A stretch of 44,749 bases of DNA, from IMG/VR virus record IMGVR_UViG_3300048924_000630, positions 1 through 44,749 of that record; one strand, written 5' to 3'. This document shows positions 15,581 to 24,181 of this stretch, piece by piece (within the stretch, counting starts at the first letter, position 1; every line of letters starts with the position of its first letter). A model generated the notes under the pieces. That model was not told the DNA's origin, made no database searches, and saw nothing but the letters and a program-made list of their open reading frames with translations. The translations under genes and the position numbers were made by a program. Source of the DNA: a virus.

Positions 15581-15991
15581 ATGGAACAAAAATTGAAGAA
15601 GCTAATATGCTTCGTCATGCTCGCCATACCTGGAAGCGTCTTCGCCGAGTGCCATTTAAAAACGGGCAATGCGGTCTTTTGCCAGGCCCCAAAACCAGCG
15701 GCCTATGCCTTTCAGGCACTGGGTTTTGACGCAAAAAAAACGAACCTCTCCCACAACCGGCAACTGATGCAGGAAGCAGGATGCAGCCGCCCATACGGGC
15801 GTTCATTTAAGGAAGCATCGGTACGGCTGGTGGCGACAGGAAGGGTAGCGACACCTGACGGATGGGTATCGATCAGTAACGTCATCGTCAACGACAGGGA
15901 TATCCTTTATGTGGCCACCGACTACATTGAAGGCACCTGCGAACGGCATAAGCCAACTACGACCACAGCCAATACATTGCCAGCGGGTTAA
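15581..15991 (+). CDS. Secreted Cys-containing protein, cargo gene inside tail operon
   Basis: The only plus-strand gene in the late region. It encodes 136 residues with a clear signal peptide (EQKLKKLICFVMLAIPGSVFA, cleaved before E23) and a mature domain with about four Cys, so probably disulfide-bonded in the periplasm. A GGGGAAC ribosome-binding site precedes the ATG. It overlaps the end of the circularisation-protein gene tail to tail by four bases. I do not recognise a family. Independent orientation and a separate ribosome-binding site mark it as a moron, possibly altering the envelope of the lysogen, for example superinfection exclusion. Confidence 0.75.
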   Translation: MEQKLKKLICFVMLAIPGSVFAECHLKTGNAVFCQAPKPAAYAFQALGFDAKKTNLSHNRQLMQEAGCSRPYGRSFKEASVRLVATGRVATPDGWVSISNVIVNDRDILYVATDYIEGTCERHKPTTTTANTLPAG

Positions 15992-16551
15992 GACGACAAC
16001 GCCTTGAACTTCGTCGGCATGAACGCCGGATGAATCGGGTCCGCTTGCGACACCAGTTCATCCGACCGCACCGGATTCCGGTACAGCCGCTGCGCCACGA
16101 CCGGCGCCGGCATCGACAGGTTGCTGCCGATGCTCGCAACGCCGGCCAACTGGGCGCCACGGGTCGCCAGGTCGTGCGAGACGGCCGCGCGCAGGGCACG
16201 CAAGGCATTGAACGTCGCATCCTGCCCCTGATCCCCTGCGCTGACGATCTCGGCGTCCAGCGCTCCGCAGACGGCCTGCCTGACGGCCGCAGCATCGTCC
16301 GCAGAGGTTGGCTCATATTCAGCTGAGGCCCTGGCCAGCGCGACGATGGCGGCGCGCCGGAACAGTTCTCCTGCTGCATCCTGCATCACGGCCATCGCCG
16401 AGCCGATGACCGACGTCGACGTCACGTCATCGGGAAAAAAATCGGCCAGGCTCGACAGCAGGCGCAGTGCATCGGCTCGCTTGACTGCAGCACCGTGCAG
16501 AGCAGCCGCCAGCTCCTGCGCCGCAACGGCAAAATCGGTTGCATTACTCAT
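15988..16551 (-). CDS. DNA circularisation protein, C-terminal half (split Mu gp43-like)
   Basis: A 187-residue helical protein that corresponds to the C-terminal part of Mu gp43/gpN. With the upstream 294-residue piece the total (481) is close to the usual size of one protein (about 490). Its ATG overlaps the upstream stop as ATGA, with a -1 relation between frames. That could be a recent split, a naturally bipartite gene, or a recoding site. It contains the Arg/Ala-rich helices QRLYRNPVRSDELVSQ and a C-terminal HPAFMPTKFKALSS, which are gp43-like ends. Confidence 0.75.
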   Translation of the reverse strand: MSNATDFAVAAQELAAALHGAAVKRADALRLLSSLADFFPDDVTSTSVIGSAMAVMQDAAGELFRRAAIVALARASAEYEPTSADDAAAVRQAVCGALDAEIVSAGDQGQDATFNALRALRAAVSHDLATRGAQLAGVASIGSNLSMPAPVVAQRLYRNPVRSDELVSQADPIHPAFMPTKFKALSS

Positions 16552-17432
16552 AATCCTAGCCCCGATCCTGTCGACGTCAATTTTGCAATTGCACTCGTTA
16601 CAGATGTCCGCGCCGATGACCCCAATGCGATCAGCTTGGGGATCGTCGTCTCGGCGGATGCCACCGCGCCGGCAACAACGGCAAACTTCCCAATGCCAGG
16701 ACTTTTTGCATACCGGCCGACACTGCCAGTTAGCGTACCCACCATGTTGTACAAGTTGGTGGCGTCGTTCGCCAGCGACTGTGCCTTGCGCCCCCAGGCA
16801 GCGGCCGTACTGGCCGCCTGCGCTGCCGTCACCGCGCCCTGCTTCAGTGATGCACCGACCTTTGACGCAAAATCGGTCGCGCTGGCGGCGTCAGCGGCCT
16901 TGGCAGCCGCTTTGACGACGCTGCCAGTCGAGGTGGCCACGCTCGGAAAAACACGTTGACCAGCCTCGATGACGTTGAAGTTAACCATGAACACGCGGCC
17001 CTGGTCCCAACGTTCCTCAGTTGAAAATTCCATGACGCTGACACGCAGTTGGCCGTACGTCGGATGCATCAAGTCGCCATCGCCAGCGGTCTCGATCGCG
17101 GAAATCAAGCGATCGCGCTTGGCGATGGCGTCGTCACCCACCAGGAAGCCGGAAACGTTGAGGTGACGGGCAGATCGCCCCAGATCCTCGACCCACACCG
17201 TGTCTCGGAATGGATATTCATGCACCACCTGGCGCCGCCCAAACTTACCAGAACCGCCCAGGACGCCAAACGGCACGCCCCGGAAGGATGCTGGCCGCAG
17301 TTGCGAGAACCAGGGTGCTGCACCAGCGGCAGTGGCACCCGAATCGCCGCCAACGCGCTTGACCACGTTGGCCGCACTACCAATGGTGGTGGTAATGGAG
17401 CCAATCGCGCCGAGGGCGCCATCGATGCTCAT
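16548..17432 (-). CDS. DNA circularisation protein, N-terminal half (Mu gp43-like)
   Basis: A 294-residue protein. The DNA_circ_N domain is clear: LRPASFRGVPFGV, then FGRRQVVHEYPFRDTVWVED, and the GFLVGDDAIAKRDRLISAIE and MHPTYGQLRVSV segments. In Mu the protein belongs to the tail/baseplate hub and is also linked to ends of injected DNA. The protein ends early at STGSGLGL, followed by the second half in another frame (see 15988-16551). Start overlaps the tape-measure stop (ATGA). Confidence 0.88.
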   Translation of the reverse strand: MSIDGALGAIGSITTTIGSAANVVKRVGGDSGATAAGAAPWFSQLRPASFRGVPFGVLGGSGKFGRRQVVHEYPFRDTVWVEDLGRSARHLNVSGFLVGDDAIAKRDRLISAIETAGDGDLMHPTYGQLRVSVMEFSTEERWDQGRVFMVNFNVIEAGQRVFPSVATSTGSVVKAAAKAADAASATDFASKVGASLKQGAVTAAQAASTAAAWGRKAQSLANDATNLYNMVGTLTGSVGRYAKSPGIGKFAVVAGAVASAETTIPKLIALGSSARTSVTSAIAKLTSTGSGLGL

Positions 17433-19345
17433 CCCGCCGCCAGGGTAGGCATGGAGTGATTCACTCGCACAGGTACCATATCCCCACCTTTCATATTTGC
17501 TGTCGCCGTCGTTCCAGGCGGCGCATTTTTGAAGTCGACAACCACTTGGGTCACCGCCTTCTCGATCATGTCTTTGCTGTACCCGGCGCTGTTACCCTCC
17601 TGCCGGATCATGCTGGAGATCAACGGTGCTACGGTCTTTTTATCAGTCAGGTCCAGCGGCTGGTGCGCGCCAAAGCCTGTCTGCTTTGAAATGTTGCCGA
17701 CATAGGCAGCCGTATCGTTTTCGCTAGGCGGCGCCCACCGTCCGATGATGCCGGCGATCGTGTTCAGGCCATGCTTGCTTTGCTGGACCTGCAAATTCTT
17801 GATCATCGCGGCAAGCCCCGCCTCGGGCGTGGCAAAGCGCGCAAAGCCATCCTCACGTGGCGTCTCTCCCCAGGAACGCAGATTGCCAGGATTGTTGTTG
17901 CGAATTCCGCGCGGACCGCGTGAGCGCGTACCAGGAGCATCCTCCCAATCGCCTGAAGCACCTCCTCCAGGGCGATCGCCCCAGTCGCCAGATGCACCTC
18001 CGGTCTGCTTTTCGCCAAGACCCTTCGTACCCTTGGCTAGCTTTTCCGTGGATTTGGCGATATCGCTTTGGCCCTTGGCCGCATCGTCCGACATATCGCC
18101 CCATAGGCCCTTCCACCATCTCTTGACCTTGTCCCAGTTCTCGTACAAATAGAGCGCTGCCGTTGCAATGGCCAGGACAATCGCAGTGATCGGGTTGGCC
18201 AGCATCGCCAAGCGCATCAGCCCAAGCGCGCGGATGAAGACCGGGATGACGGTGACACCCAGCCGCACTAAGCTGGAGCCAAAGGTGGCCACGCTCAGCA
18301 GGAACGGCCCCGCCATCACACCCATGACCAGCAGCGCCGCAGTTTTCCAGCCGCCGAGCGAATCGATGACACCGGCGACGCCTGAAATGAAACTGGTCAT
18401 CCCGTTCAGCACATCGTTGAAATTGATGCGCTCGATCCAAGTGGCGAACGCCGCGACAAATTCGGTCACCCTTGTGGCGATTAGCTCGCGGTTGGCCGTC
18501 ACCCAGGTGATCAGTTTTTCAATAAAAGGCTGCAGCACAGGGATCAGCCGCTCTCCGATGGAAATCTTTACGCCTTCGGTGGCCATACTGAGCGACACCA
18601 TCTTGAACCCGAATTGCTCGGCGGCCGCGATCGAGCCAGCCGTACGAGAACCGCCGAACTCGGCGACCTTCTGCTGATATTCCTCGATACCCTTGGCGCC
18701 CTTGCGCAGCAATGGCAAGGCCGCCTCGATACCGAACTGGCGGGCAATAACGCCCTGCACTTGAGCACTCTTAATACCTGAAATGTAGGTGGCGATATCC
18801 TTGAAGCCACGCGCGGCATCGATCGAGCCATCTGCCGTCTTGTGGATGCCTATACGCATTTTATTAAGCAGCATCAGCGCAGACTGGTTCCGACCGAAAA
18901 GCGCGTCTTCCATCGTGTCGCCGACTGACTTCAAACTGCCAGTCAGCTCTTCCGCTGTCACGCCCGCCAGCTTGCCTGCACCGCGCATGGACATCAGGTT
19001 CGACGTCGACATGCCGATCAATGCTCCGGCTTTGCTGACTTCCATGCCTACCGTCCCCCAACTGGTGGCCAACGCCAGCAAGCCAGCGATCGAGCCAACC
19101 CCAATCACCGCAGCCATCGGTGCCACGATTGAGCGCACACGGCCTGCGACATCGAGCGCGGACCGGCCAACGCCGCCCATGGCCTTGGCCACCTTGTCGA
19201 GACCGAGCTCCTGGCCGAGCTGCTGGACCGAACGACGGATCAAAACCAGCGGTCTGGTCAGCCGCTCGAATGTGTCATTAATCCGCCGGACGGTCTGCGT
19301 AGCCCGGTCGACGGCAGTGATGATGATCTGAAAACTATTTGCCAT
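17429..19345 (-). CDS. Tail tape measure protein with muramidase-like domain
   Basis: A 638-residue tape measure protein. It has an N-terminal helical part starting FQIIITAVDRATQTVRRIND, and hydrophobic stretches at about 73-92, 335-358 and 385-401. A Gly/Asp-rich linker with a doubled GGASGDW motif (449-471) leads into a lysozyme-like domain (477-600: RGIRNNNPGNLRSWGE ... FARFATPEAGLAAMIKNL) of the type found in virion peptidoglycan hydrolases. It sets tail length and probably makes a local hole in the cell wall during DNA entry. It is short, predicting a tail at the short end for myoviruses. Its ATG shares bases with the stop of the frameshifted chaperone (TAATG). Confidence 0.92.
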   Translation of the reverse strand: MANSFQIIITAVDRATQTVRRINDTFERLTRPLVLIRRSVQQLGQELGLDKVAKAMGGVGRSALDVAGRVRSIVAPMAAVIGVGSIAGLLALATSWGTVGMEVSKAGALIGMSTSNLMSMRGAGKLAGVTAEELTGSLKSVGDTMEDALFGRNQSALMLLNKMRIGIHKTADGSIDAARGFKDIATYISGIKSAQVQGVIARQFGIEAALPLLRKGAKGIEEYQQKVAEFGGSRTAGSIAAAEQFGFKMVSLSMATEGVKISIGERLIPVLQPFIEKLITWVTANRELIATRVTEFVAAFATWIERINFNDVLNGMTSFISGVAGVIDSLGGWKTAALLVMGVMAGPFLLSVATFGSSLVRLGVTVIPVFIRALGLMRLAMLANPITAIVLAIATAALYLYENWDKVKRWWKGLWGDMSDDAAKGQSDIAKSTEKLAKGTKGLGEKQTGGASGDWGDRPGGGASGDWEDAPGTRSRGPRGIRNNNPGNLRSWGETPREDGFARFATPEAGLAAMIKNLQVQQSKHGLNTIAGIIGRWAPPSENDTAAYVGNISKQTGFGAHQPLDLTDKKTVAPLISSMIRQEGNSAGYSKDMIEKAVTQVVVDFKNAPPGTTATANMKGGDMVPVRVNHSMPTLAAG

Positions 19346-19790
19346 TACTCTGATTCCCCCGCCTTGACCATCCGCTGCGCTTGCTCACTCCACCAATCCA
19401 GCTCAGTCCACGTCAGGGACCACGCATCGCGCGGTCCCCAGCCGTAGTACTTCGTCAGTTCGGCTACGACCTCGCGCCAGTTGGAGGGCCAAGTACGGTG
19501 AAGCTGCCTAAAAAATCAGCCGCCTCCTGGAAGTCGCGCTGGCACAGCTTCTCGATGGCGCCGCGCGGCACTTTCGCCACGATCGAAATCAGTGCAATCG
19601 CCACGTCAACATCACTGCCCGCCTTCGACGCTTTCGACAAGTCGCCTGCAGTCGGCTCACGCAGGTCCAGCGTGGCGTACTCGACGTGCCCCAGGGTCAC
19701 CGGCTTACGCAGTTCCATCGTTTTTTCGTCAACGATCTCAACCACAATGCCAGCACCATCCAAACTGTTCACATTTTCTTGATCCATCAT
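19345..19790 (-). CDS. Tail assembly chaperone, -1 frameshift product (gpE+E'-like)
   Basis: A -1 shift at the slippery heptamer T-TTT-TTA (19515-19509) would extend the 0-frame protein into a second open frame. The product is 148 residues: 94 from the first frame and 54 from the second. The extension contains NWREVVAELTKYYGWGPRDA and then WTELDWWSEQAQRM, a Trp-rich helical tail of the type found on long forms of tail chaperones (lambda gpGT, P2 gpE+E'). The extension recruits the tape measure, the next gene. I checked that no stop codon lies between the slip and 19347. Confidence 0.85.
19464..19790 (-). CDS. Tail assembly chaperone, 0-frame short form
   Basis: The 108-residue short form (MMDQENVNSLDG start, ELRKPVTLGHVEYATLDLREP, then the acidic/helical AGDLSKASKAGSDVDVAIAL) matches Mu gp41/phage tail E type chaperones. 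GAGGAGG lies about eight bases upstream of the ATG. In this family the short form is made in excess over the frameshifted form and both coat the tape measure before tube polymerisation. Confidence 0.88.
   Translation of the reverse strand: MMDQENVNSLDGAGIVVEIVDEKTMELRKPVTLGHVEYATLDLREPTAGDLSKASKAGSDVDVAIALISIVAKVPRGAIEKLCQRDFQEAADFLGSFTVLGPPTGARS
19509..19515 (-). promoter_or_regulatory. -1 programmed ribosomal frameshift slippery site
   Basis: On the coding strand this is T TTT TTA in frame (GAT TTT TTA GGC), an exact X-XXY-YYZ heptamer. The downstream -1 frame is open to a TAA that overlaps the tape-measure start. Confidence 0.85.
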
Positions 19791-19793
19791 TTT

Positions 19794-20162
19794 TTACGCC
19801 TCCTCGACGCTGAAACCTTCCCACTTCACTTCGAAAATTGCCTCGGCGGTTTTCACTTCCTGAGGCTCAACGGTCCACATGTTGCGACCGATGATCGTTT
19901 TTCCGTTGGCCAATTCAACGGTGACCGTTACGTTGGTCATTGCGTTGAAACTGGCAACGCTCAAGCCGCCAGCATCGCGCACCGAGCAGGACATCTTGCC
20001 GGCGACAGGCTTTTCGGAATAACCATGCACACGGTCCTGACCGGTAAGCGTCTCGCGCGAAACCTTCGATACGCTGTAGGTAAAATCGCCGGCGAGCATG
20101 TAGTTCGTTCCGTCGACCGTCAGGTATGCAACGCCTGCCAGCCGGTTGGTGGTATCTGCCAA
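19794..20162 (-). CDS. Tail tube protein
   Basis: A 122-residue tail tube protein of the Mu gpM/phage_tail_tube type. It begins RLAGVAYLTVDGTNYMLAGDFTYS and includes GQDRVHGYSEKPVAGKMSCSV and GRNMWTVEPQEV. Hexameric rings of it form the inner tube inside the sheath. It lies after the sheath gene and an intervening hairpin. Confidence 0.95.
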   Translation of the reverse strand: MADTTNRLAGVAYLTVDGTNYMLAGDFTYSVSKVSRETLTGQDRVHGYSEKPVAGKMSCSVRDAGGLSVASFNAMTNVTVTVELANGKTIIGRNMWTVEPQEVKTAEAIFEVKWEGFSVEEA

Positions 20163-20176
20163 TTCAGGCTCCTATA

Positions 20177-20202
20177 GAAAAGGGCCGCTGGAGAGCGGCC
20201 CT
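20177..20202 (-). terminator. Intra-operon terminator between sheath and tube genes
   Basis: AGGGCCGCT (20181-20189) pairs perfectly with AGCGGCCCT (20194-20202) around GGAG; on the minus strand the stem is followed by TTTTC. The T run is short, so it probably attenuates rather than blocks transcription, or protects the sheath mRNA end. Confidence 0.7.
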
Positions 20203-20211
20203 GGGGTTGTC

Positions 20212-21693
20212 TTACTGCAGGCGGAACTGATTAAGCAGCGCAAAGATGCGCAGCTGGTTGATCAGGATGCCCGGATACAGCACGTCGACACGGTTCGGGT
20301 TCTGACTGTTCTGCTCCACCACCAGGCCCGCCTTGAACGCATCGGCGTTTTGCACGATGCCGGCGCTTTCCAGCTCGCGATACTTGGCGATCAGGTCGGC
20401 GCGGATGATGTTTGGCGTCACAATCGCAGCGCCCGAGCCAAAGCGCGTGCCGTTGGCGGCCAGCTTCACGCGGGCATATTTGCTGGTCACCATGGTGCGC
20501 AGTTCGCGCAGTACGTAGGCCAGCGTGAACATGGTCTCGATCTGCAGGTAACTGTCATCCAAGTTGCCGAACGCGTTTTTCTGGTATGTCGTAATCAGGT
20601 TCTGGATCGACACCGTGCCGTCATCGGCGACCGAAAAGGTCGAAATGCCCGAGTGCAGCAAAATGTTCTGGTCCGTCATCTGGAAGCGGCTCTGCAGCGG
20701 CGGCGGCAGCACGCCCTGGATCGCCACCGTCTGCAGCGGCAGCGCAGGATCGTTGCGCAGGCTGACGGCCGCAGCGCCGGCCGTCCCCGCCGCCCAGATC
20801 CAGGACGGTGTCGGCGAGCCGTTCACGCCCATCACGCTGCCGTGCTGATCGTTGCGCGCGGTACCCAGTGTTACCTGGGCGCCGAACGTGCCTTTGTAGG
20901 ACGCGAAAAAGTGGCCATACAGCTGGCTGTTCCATGACCAGCGGCCGGTCGTATCGTTCATCAGCGCCTTGATCGCGTCGAGCGATATCACGTCCGTGTA
21001 AGGGCATACGATGAAGTCAAACGTCTGGTCGCCCAAGTTCGCAAACGCCGCCACCATCGATGGCGCCGTGGCGCCGCCTGCCATTGGTGCGATGGCCACA
21101 GCCAAGCCGGCCGGCAGCACTTCCCCACCACGCGAACCCTGGTAATTGAGCTGCAGATCGATATCGTTGCCGCATGGGCCCTTGTTCACCGCGGTGAAGG
21201 TCACCACGCCTGCAGCAGCAACCGCCTTGACCGGACAGGCGCCGTCAGCATTCACCAAGGCGGCCAGCGCTGTTGCCAGCTGCGCCACCGTCTGCGTTGC
21301 CATGACCGGCATCGCGTAGCGCACGCCGGCGACGTACGCGTACACCGTACCGCTCGCGGTCGACGGCGTGGAAAAGGTCAGCGTGCCGGTAGCGGCGCCT
21401 GCAGCTGGGTCATCGAGCAGCGGCAGGTACCAGACCTCGCCGAACGTGTCGTTCAGGCGATAGGCCGCTGTCATCAACGCCAGCATCGAGCCCTGGCCAC
21501 CGGCAAGAGCGGCGTCAGCGGCGCCCTGGGAAATAATCGGTACGTTCGGCACCGCCGTGCCCGCTGCCGTGATCTGGCCGATGATCAGCGCGCGCTGCGC
21601 CGCCTGCGCCGAGTTGGCGCGGGAGTTGTCGACTTCCGCATAGAACAGCGGGACCCGGATGTTGTTTGGGACGCCTTTGAATGGGATGGTCAT
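20212..21693 (-). CDS. Contractile tail sheath protein
   Basis: A 493-residue sheath (Mu gpL-like). It has the start IPFKGVPNNIRVPLFYAEVDNSRA, the centre GDQTFDFIVCPYTD and the C-terminal fold end VDVLYPGILINQLRIFALLNQFRLQ. It forms the contractile outer tube. The presence of a sheath defines the phage as a myovirus. Confidence 0.97.
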   Translation of the reverse strand: MTIPFKGVPNNIRVPLFYAEVDNSRANSAQAAQRALIIGQITAAGTAVPNVPIISQGAADAALAGGQGSMLALMTAAYRLNDTFGEVWYLPLLDDPAAGAATGTLTFSTPSTASGTVYAYVAGVRYAMPVMATQTVAQLATALAALVNADGACPVKAVAAAGVVTFTAVNKGPCGNDIDLQLNYQGSRGGEVLPAGLAVAIAPMAGGATAPSMVAAFANLGDQTFDFIVCPYTDVISLDAIKALMNDTTGRWSWNSQLYGHFFASYKGTFGAQVTLGTARNDQHGSVMGVNGSPTPSWIWAAGTAGAAAVSLRNDPALPLQTVAIQGVLPPPLQSRFQMTDQNILLHSGISTFSVADDGTVSIQNLITTYQKNAFGNLDDSYLQIETMFTLAYVLRELRTMVTSKYARVKLAANGTRFGSGAAIVTPNIIRADLIAKYRELESAGIVQNADAFKAGLVVEQNSQNPNRVDVLYPGILINQLRIFALLNQFRLQ

Positions 21694-21875
21694 TCTTTAT
21701 TGCTCCCGGTCGAACGCGGTGGCTTTTCAGCGACAGCAGCCTTGACCGATACATCACGGTCGAAGATGCGGCGCTGCCAGTACGGCGTGTCAGGCACTTC
21801 CCGGCCATTGGCTGGCAGGACGTCCTGTAAATCAGGGTCCGGAATCGTAAGACCCGGCGCTGGCGTTACATACAT
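21690..21875 (-). CDS. Mu gp38-like small tail protein (DUF2635)
   Basis: A 61-residue protein with the typical opening MYVTPAPGLTIPDPDLQDVLP and the centre EVPDTPYWQRRIFDRDV. Its position just upstream of the sheath gene is the same as in Mu. The ATG of the sheath gene overlaps its stop. Role in tail assembly unknown. Confidence 0.9.
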   Translation of the reverse strand: MYVTPAPGLTIPDPDLQDVLPANGREVPDTPYWQRRIFDRDVSVKAAVAEKPPRSTGSNKE

Positions 21876-21884
21876 GGGAATCTC

Positions 21885-22535
21885 CTATTGAGGTAAATCG
21901 ATGTTCAGCGCGCCCTCGTCACGGCCATCAGGGCCGGCCGTGCGCGGCGCAGGTGCCACGGGAAAGCGCGAATCGGGATAGTTGCCCCTGGCGTCGAAAG
22001 GCGCGCCGGCATCCAGGTGCAAACCAAAACTGTGCAAAGGAACAGGCAGGCCGGTCAACGGCTCGCCAGGCAAAGCACCAGGTGCACCGAAAGAATCGAA
22101 CATTTCAGGCACCTCGAATGCGAACAGCATGCGGGCGCCACCAAAATGAATCCGCCCCTCAGAAGAAATCTCCGTCCGGCTTTCCACCGAGACGACCTGG
22201 CTGATGATGCGGATCAGATCGTTGTTCGTCAGCAGCGCCATTTCGATGCTCAAGCAAAGCGCCTCGATCGCGTCCTGTGCGGCGCTACCTGTTCGCTCGC
22301 CTACGCGGGCCTCGATCTCGATCGTGCAGGTACTGGTGAACTGCGGCGCGCCCTTGCCGATCGATTCCTTGCGATCGTCCGGCGCACGCAACAAGATGGC
22401 TGGCAATAGTTCTGGCGGCGTGCTCCAGTCACCAGGTGAATCGATTGTGACGCCAGCGAACTGTTCACCAGTCAGCGCGGCCAGCGCCGCCAGGCGAATC
22501 TGGCGGCGCGCAAGCATCAGTTCACCAACCATCAT
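21885..22535 (-). CDS. Mu gp37-like protein (tail terminator region)
   Basis: A 216-residue protein of the gp37/DUF1834 type (AALTGEQFAGVTIDSPGDWS, then TCTIEIEARV, IEALCLSIEMALL and GGARMLFAFEVPEMF). Its position between head-tail connectors and sheath fits a tail terminator. The last 60 residues, rich in Pro and Gly, exceed what I would expect. ATGA overlap with the upstream gene. Confidence 0.85.
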   Translation of the reverse strand: MMVGELMLARRQIRLAALAALTGEQFAGVTIDSPGDWSTPPELLPAILLRAPDDRKESIGKGAPQFTSTCTIEIEARVGERTGSAAQDAIEALCLSIEMALLTNNDLIRIISQVVSVESRTEISSEGRIHFGGARMLFAFEVPEMFDSFGAPGALPGEPLTGLPVPLHSFGLHLDAGAPFDARGNYPDSRFPVAPAPRTAGPDGRDEGALNIDLPQ

Positions 22536-22864
22536 GGCTCCGCATAGTTAAGCAGCAAGATGGCGGCGCCGACGCCATTCAACTGCACTTCTTTGACGAC
22601 ATACGTGCCGCCGGCATGCAGATTGGTGGCGGTGATCACGACCCGGTCACGTTGGCGCGGCGGCACCGCAAACTCGGCCAACCGGACGCCCAGGGCGGGC
22701 ATTTCCGTTGTAATGCCGGTACCGCCCACCAGGTCGACGGACTTGTATGCTTCATGGAACGTGCCATGAATGCCGAAGGGGGCGCCTGCAGCCGGCTGGA
22801 ACTGCGCTGGCTCACCGAACTGGGCCATAACCGGCCCGTTCACCACGCGGTCCCAGTCGATCAT
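22532..22864 (-). CDS. Head-tail attachment protein, lambda gpFII-like
   Basis: A 110-residue, mostly beta protein (IDWDRVVNGPVMAQFGEPAQF, MPALGVRLAEFAVPPRQRDRV, GGTYVVKEVQLNGVGAAIL) similar in length and pattern to gpFII, which forms the surface where the tail docks. It is placed between head and tail blocks. The match is by pattern. Confidence 0.75.
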   Translation of the reverse strand: MIDWDRVVNGPVMAQFGEPAQFQPAAGAPFGIHGTFHEAYKSVDLVGGTGITTEMPALGVRLAEFAVPPRQRDRVVITATNLHAGGTYVVKEVQLNGVGAAILLLNYAEP

Positions 22865-23091
22865 TCTGCCGGCGGAGGATTGTCGTCACCCTCCTTCTCG
22901 AACGCAGGGCCCGGCGCGATGGTTGGCGCGGTCGCTGCAGGGTCGAGCAAGTAGCCGCCCTTGCGCAGCCACTCCACTTCATCTGCGGGCAAAGCCACGT
23001 CTCCACCTGGCCCGACATTCTTGCCTTCGAATTTGACAGTGCGGCCTGGTGCGACCACCGCTTTGACGACTTTTTCAGTTTTGGCGGCCAT
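22861..23091 (-). CDS. Small hypothetical head protein (gpFI position)
   Basis: A 76-residue protein with a short SH3-like beta segment (GRTVKFEGKNVGPGGDVALPADEVEWLRKGG-type pattern, 18-47) and an acidic, Pro-rich tail. It lies directly after the capsid gene, where lambda has FI. No firm family assignment. ATGA overlap with the downstream gene. Confidence 0.7.
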   Translation of the reverse strand: MAAKTEKVVKAVVAPGRTVKFEGKNVGPGGDVALPADEVEWLRKGGYLLDPAATAPTIAPGPAFEKEGDDNPPPAE

Positions 23092-23093
23092 GA

Positions 23094-24158
23094 TCAGAAT
23101 ACTTTCGGAGTTGCTACGGTTGCGCAGAGCGAGGCGTTGACACGGGACGGGATGACAATCGGCGAGGACTGCATCATGATCAGGCGCTGGGCCGGGTCAT
23201 TCTCCACCCAGGTCTTCGGCGCATAGGGCAAAGCCGCGTAGTTAAAGGCCGGGTCCAGGATCTGGCCGAATGCGCGCGTACCCATCAGGTCAGGGCCGCT
23301 CATGATCACCTTGCCGTCATCAACCATGGCACGCTCGACACCGTTCTCATCGATGTACCAGTCGTTGTAGACCCACAGATCATACTGGCCCCATTTGCCC
23401 TTGTACTGGGCGCCGCGCTGGACCTGCGCGCCGATATTCACGTTGTTGCCTTCGCCGGAACGCGGGTAATGCAGCGACGTTTTGACATTGCTGTCCAGCT
23501 TGAAGTACTTCCACGACGTGGTCGTGAAAATCAGGTCGGTAGCAGTGCCGCCCGACTTCTTCAAAATGTTGTGGCCACTTTCTTCGATGAAGTCCGACGG
23601 TGCGGTGTAAATGCCATTCGCGCCGACGGCCTGGAAAGCCGTGTCCCATTTATCGGCGCCGGTCAGCGCGATCGACAAGCTCGGGTCGCGGCCGAAGTCG
23701 ACCAGTACAGCAGGGAAGCCGTCGCCCACGATCAGCACCGTGCCGTTCATCAGCGCCGAGGCTGCCATCCATTCCAGGCGGCGATCGATCATGTCGACCT
23801 GGTCAGACATTTCCGCTTCGAGGTTGGCCGCTTCGCGCGCGGCACCGGTCAATTCGCCGCCGATACGTTCGCCGATCATGCGCTTCACAGGCTTGCGCAA
23901 ATCAGGGGCGCGTTTGTCTTTGATATAAGCCGGCTTGAACTGGTTGGTCTGCAGGCGACGCTGCTCGACCAGCTTGCCCTGCACCAGTGGCGAGACAAAC
24001 GGCGACATGCGACGCAGGCCGACATCGACGTCGATCGAGACATACTCGGAATCGGACATCACGATGTTCGGGAAAAAGCGATCCAGCAGAAATTTCTGCG
24101 GGCGCTTCAGGTTGGGCACCACGCCGATCAGGACGTTGGTGTTGAACAAAAAGGACAT
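23094..24158 (-). CDS. Major capsid protein (lambda gpE-like)
   Basis: A 354-residue HK97-fold capsid protein of the gpE type. The N-terminus LIGVVPNLKRPQKFLLDRFFPNI and the E-loop/P-domain segments TNQFKPAYIKDKRAPDLRKP and WMAASALMNGTVLI are characteristic. It assembles with the decoration protein and scaffold. A strong hairpin precedes it in the transcript at 24189-24206. Confidence 0.97.
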   Translation of the reverse strand: MSFLFNTNVLIGVVPNLKRPQKFLLDRFFPNIVMSDSEYVSIDVDVGLRRMSPFVSPLVQGKLVEQRRLQTNQFKPAYIKDKRAPDLRKPVKRMIGERIGGELTGAAREAANLEAEMSDQVDMIDRRLEWMAASALMNGTVLIVGDGFPAVLVDFGRDPSLSIALTGADKWDTAFQAVGANGIYTAPSDFIEESGHNILKKSGGTATDLIFTTTSWKYFKLDSNVKTSLHYPRSGEGNNVNIGAQVQRGAQYKGKWGQYDLWVYNDWYIDENGVERAMVDDGKVIMSGPDLMGTRAFGQILDPAFNYAALPYAPKTWVENDPAQRLIMMQSSPIVIPSRVNASLCATVATPKVF

Positions 24159-24181
24159 AATTTACTCCAGAAATTTGGACG

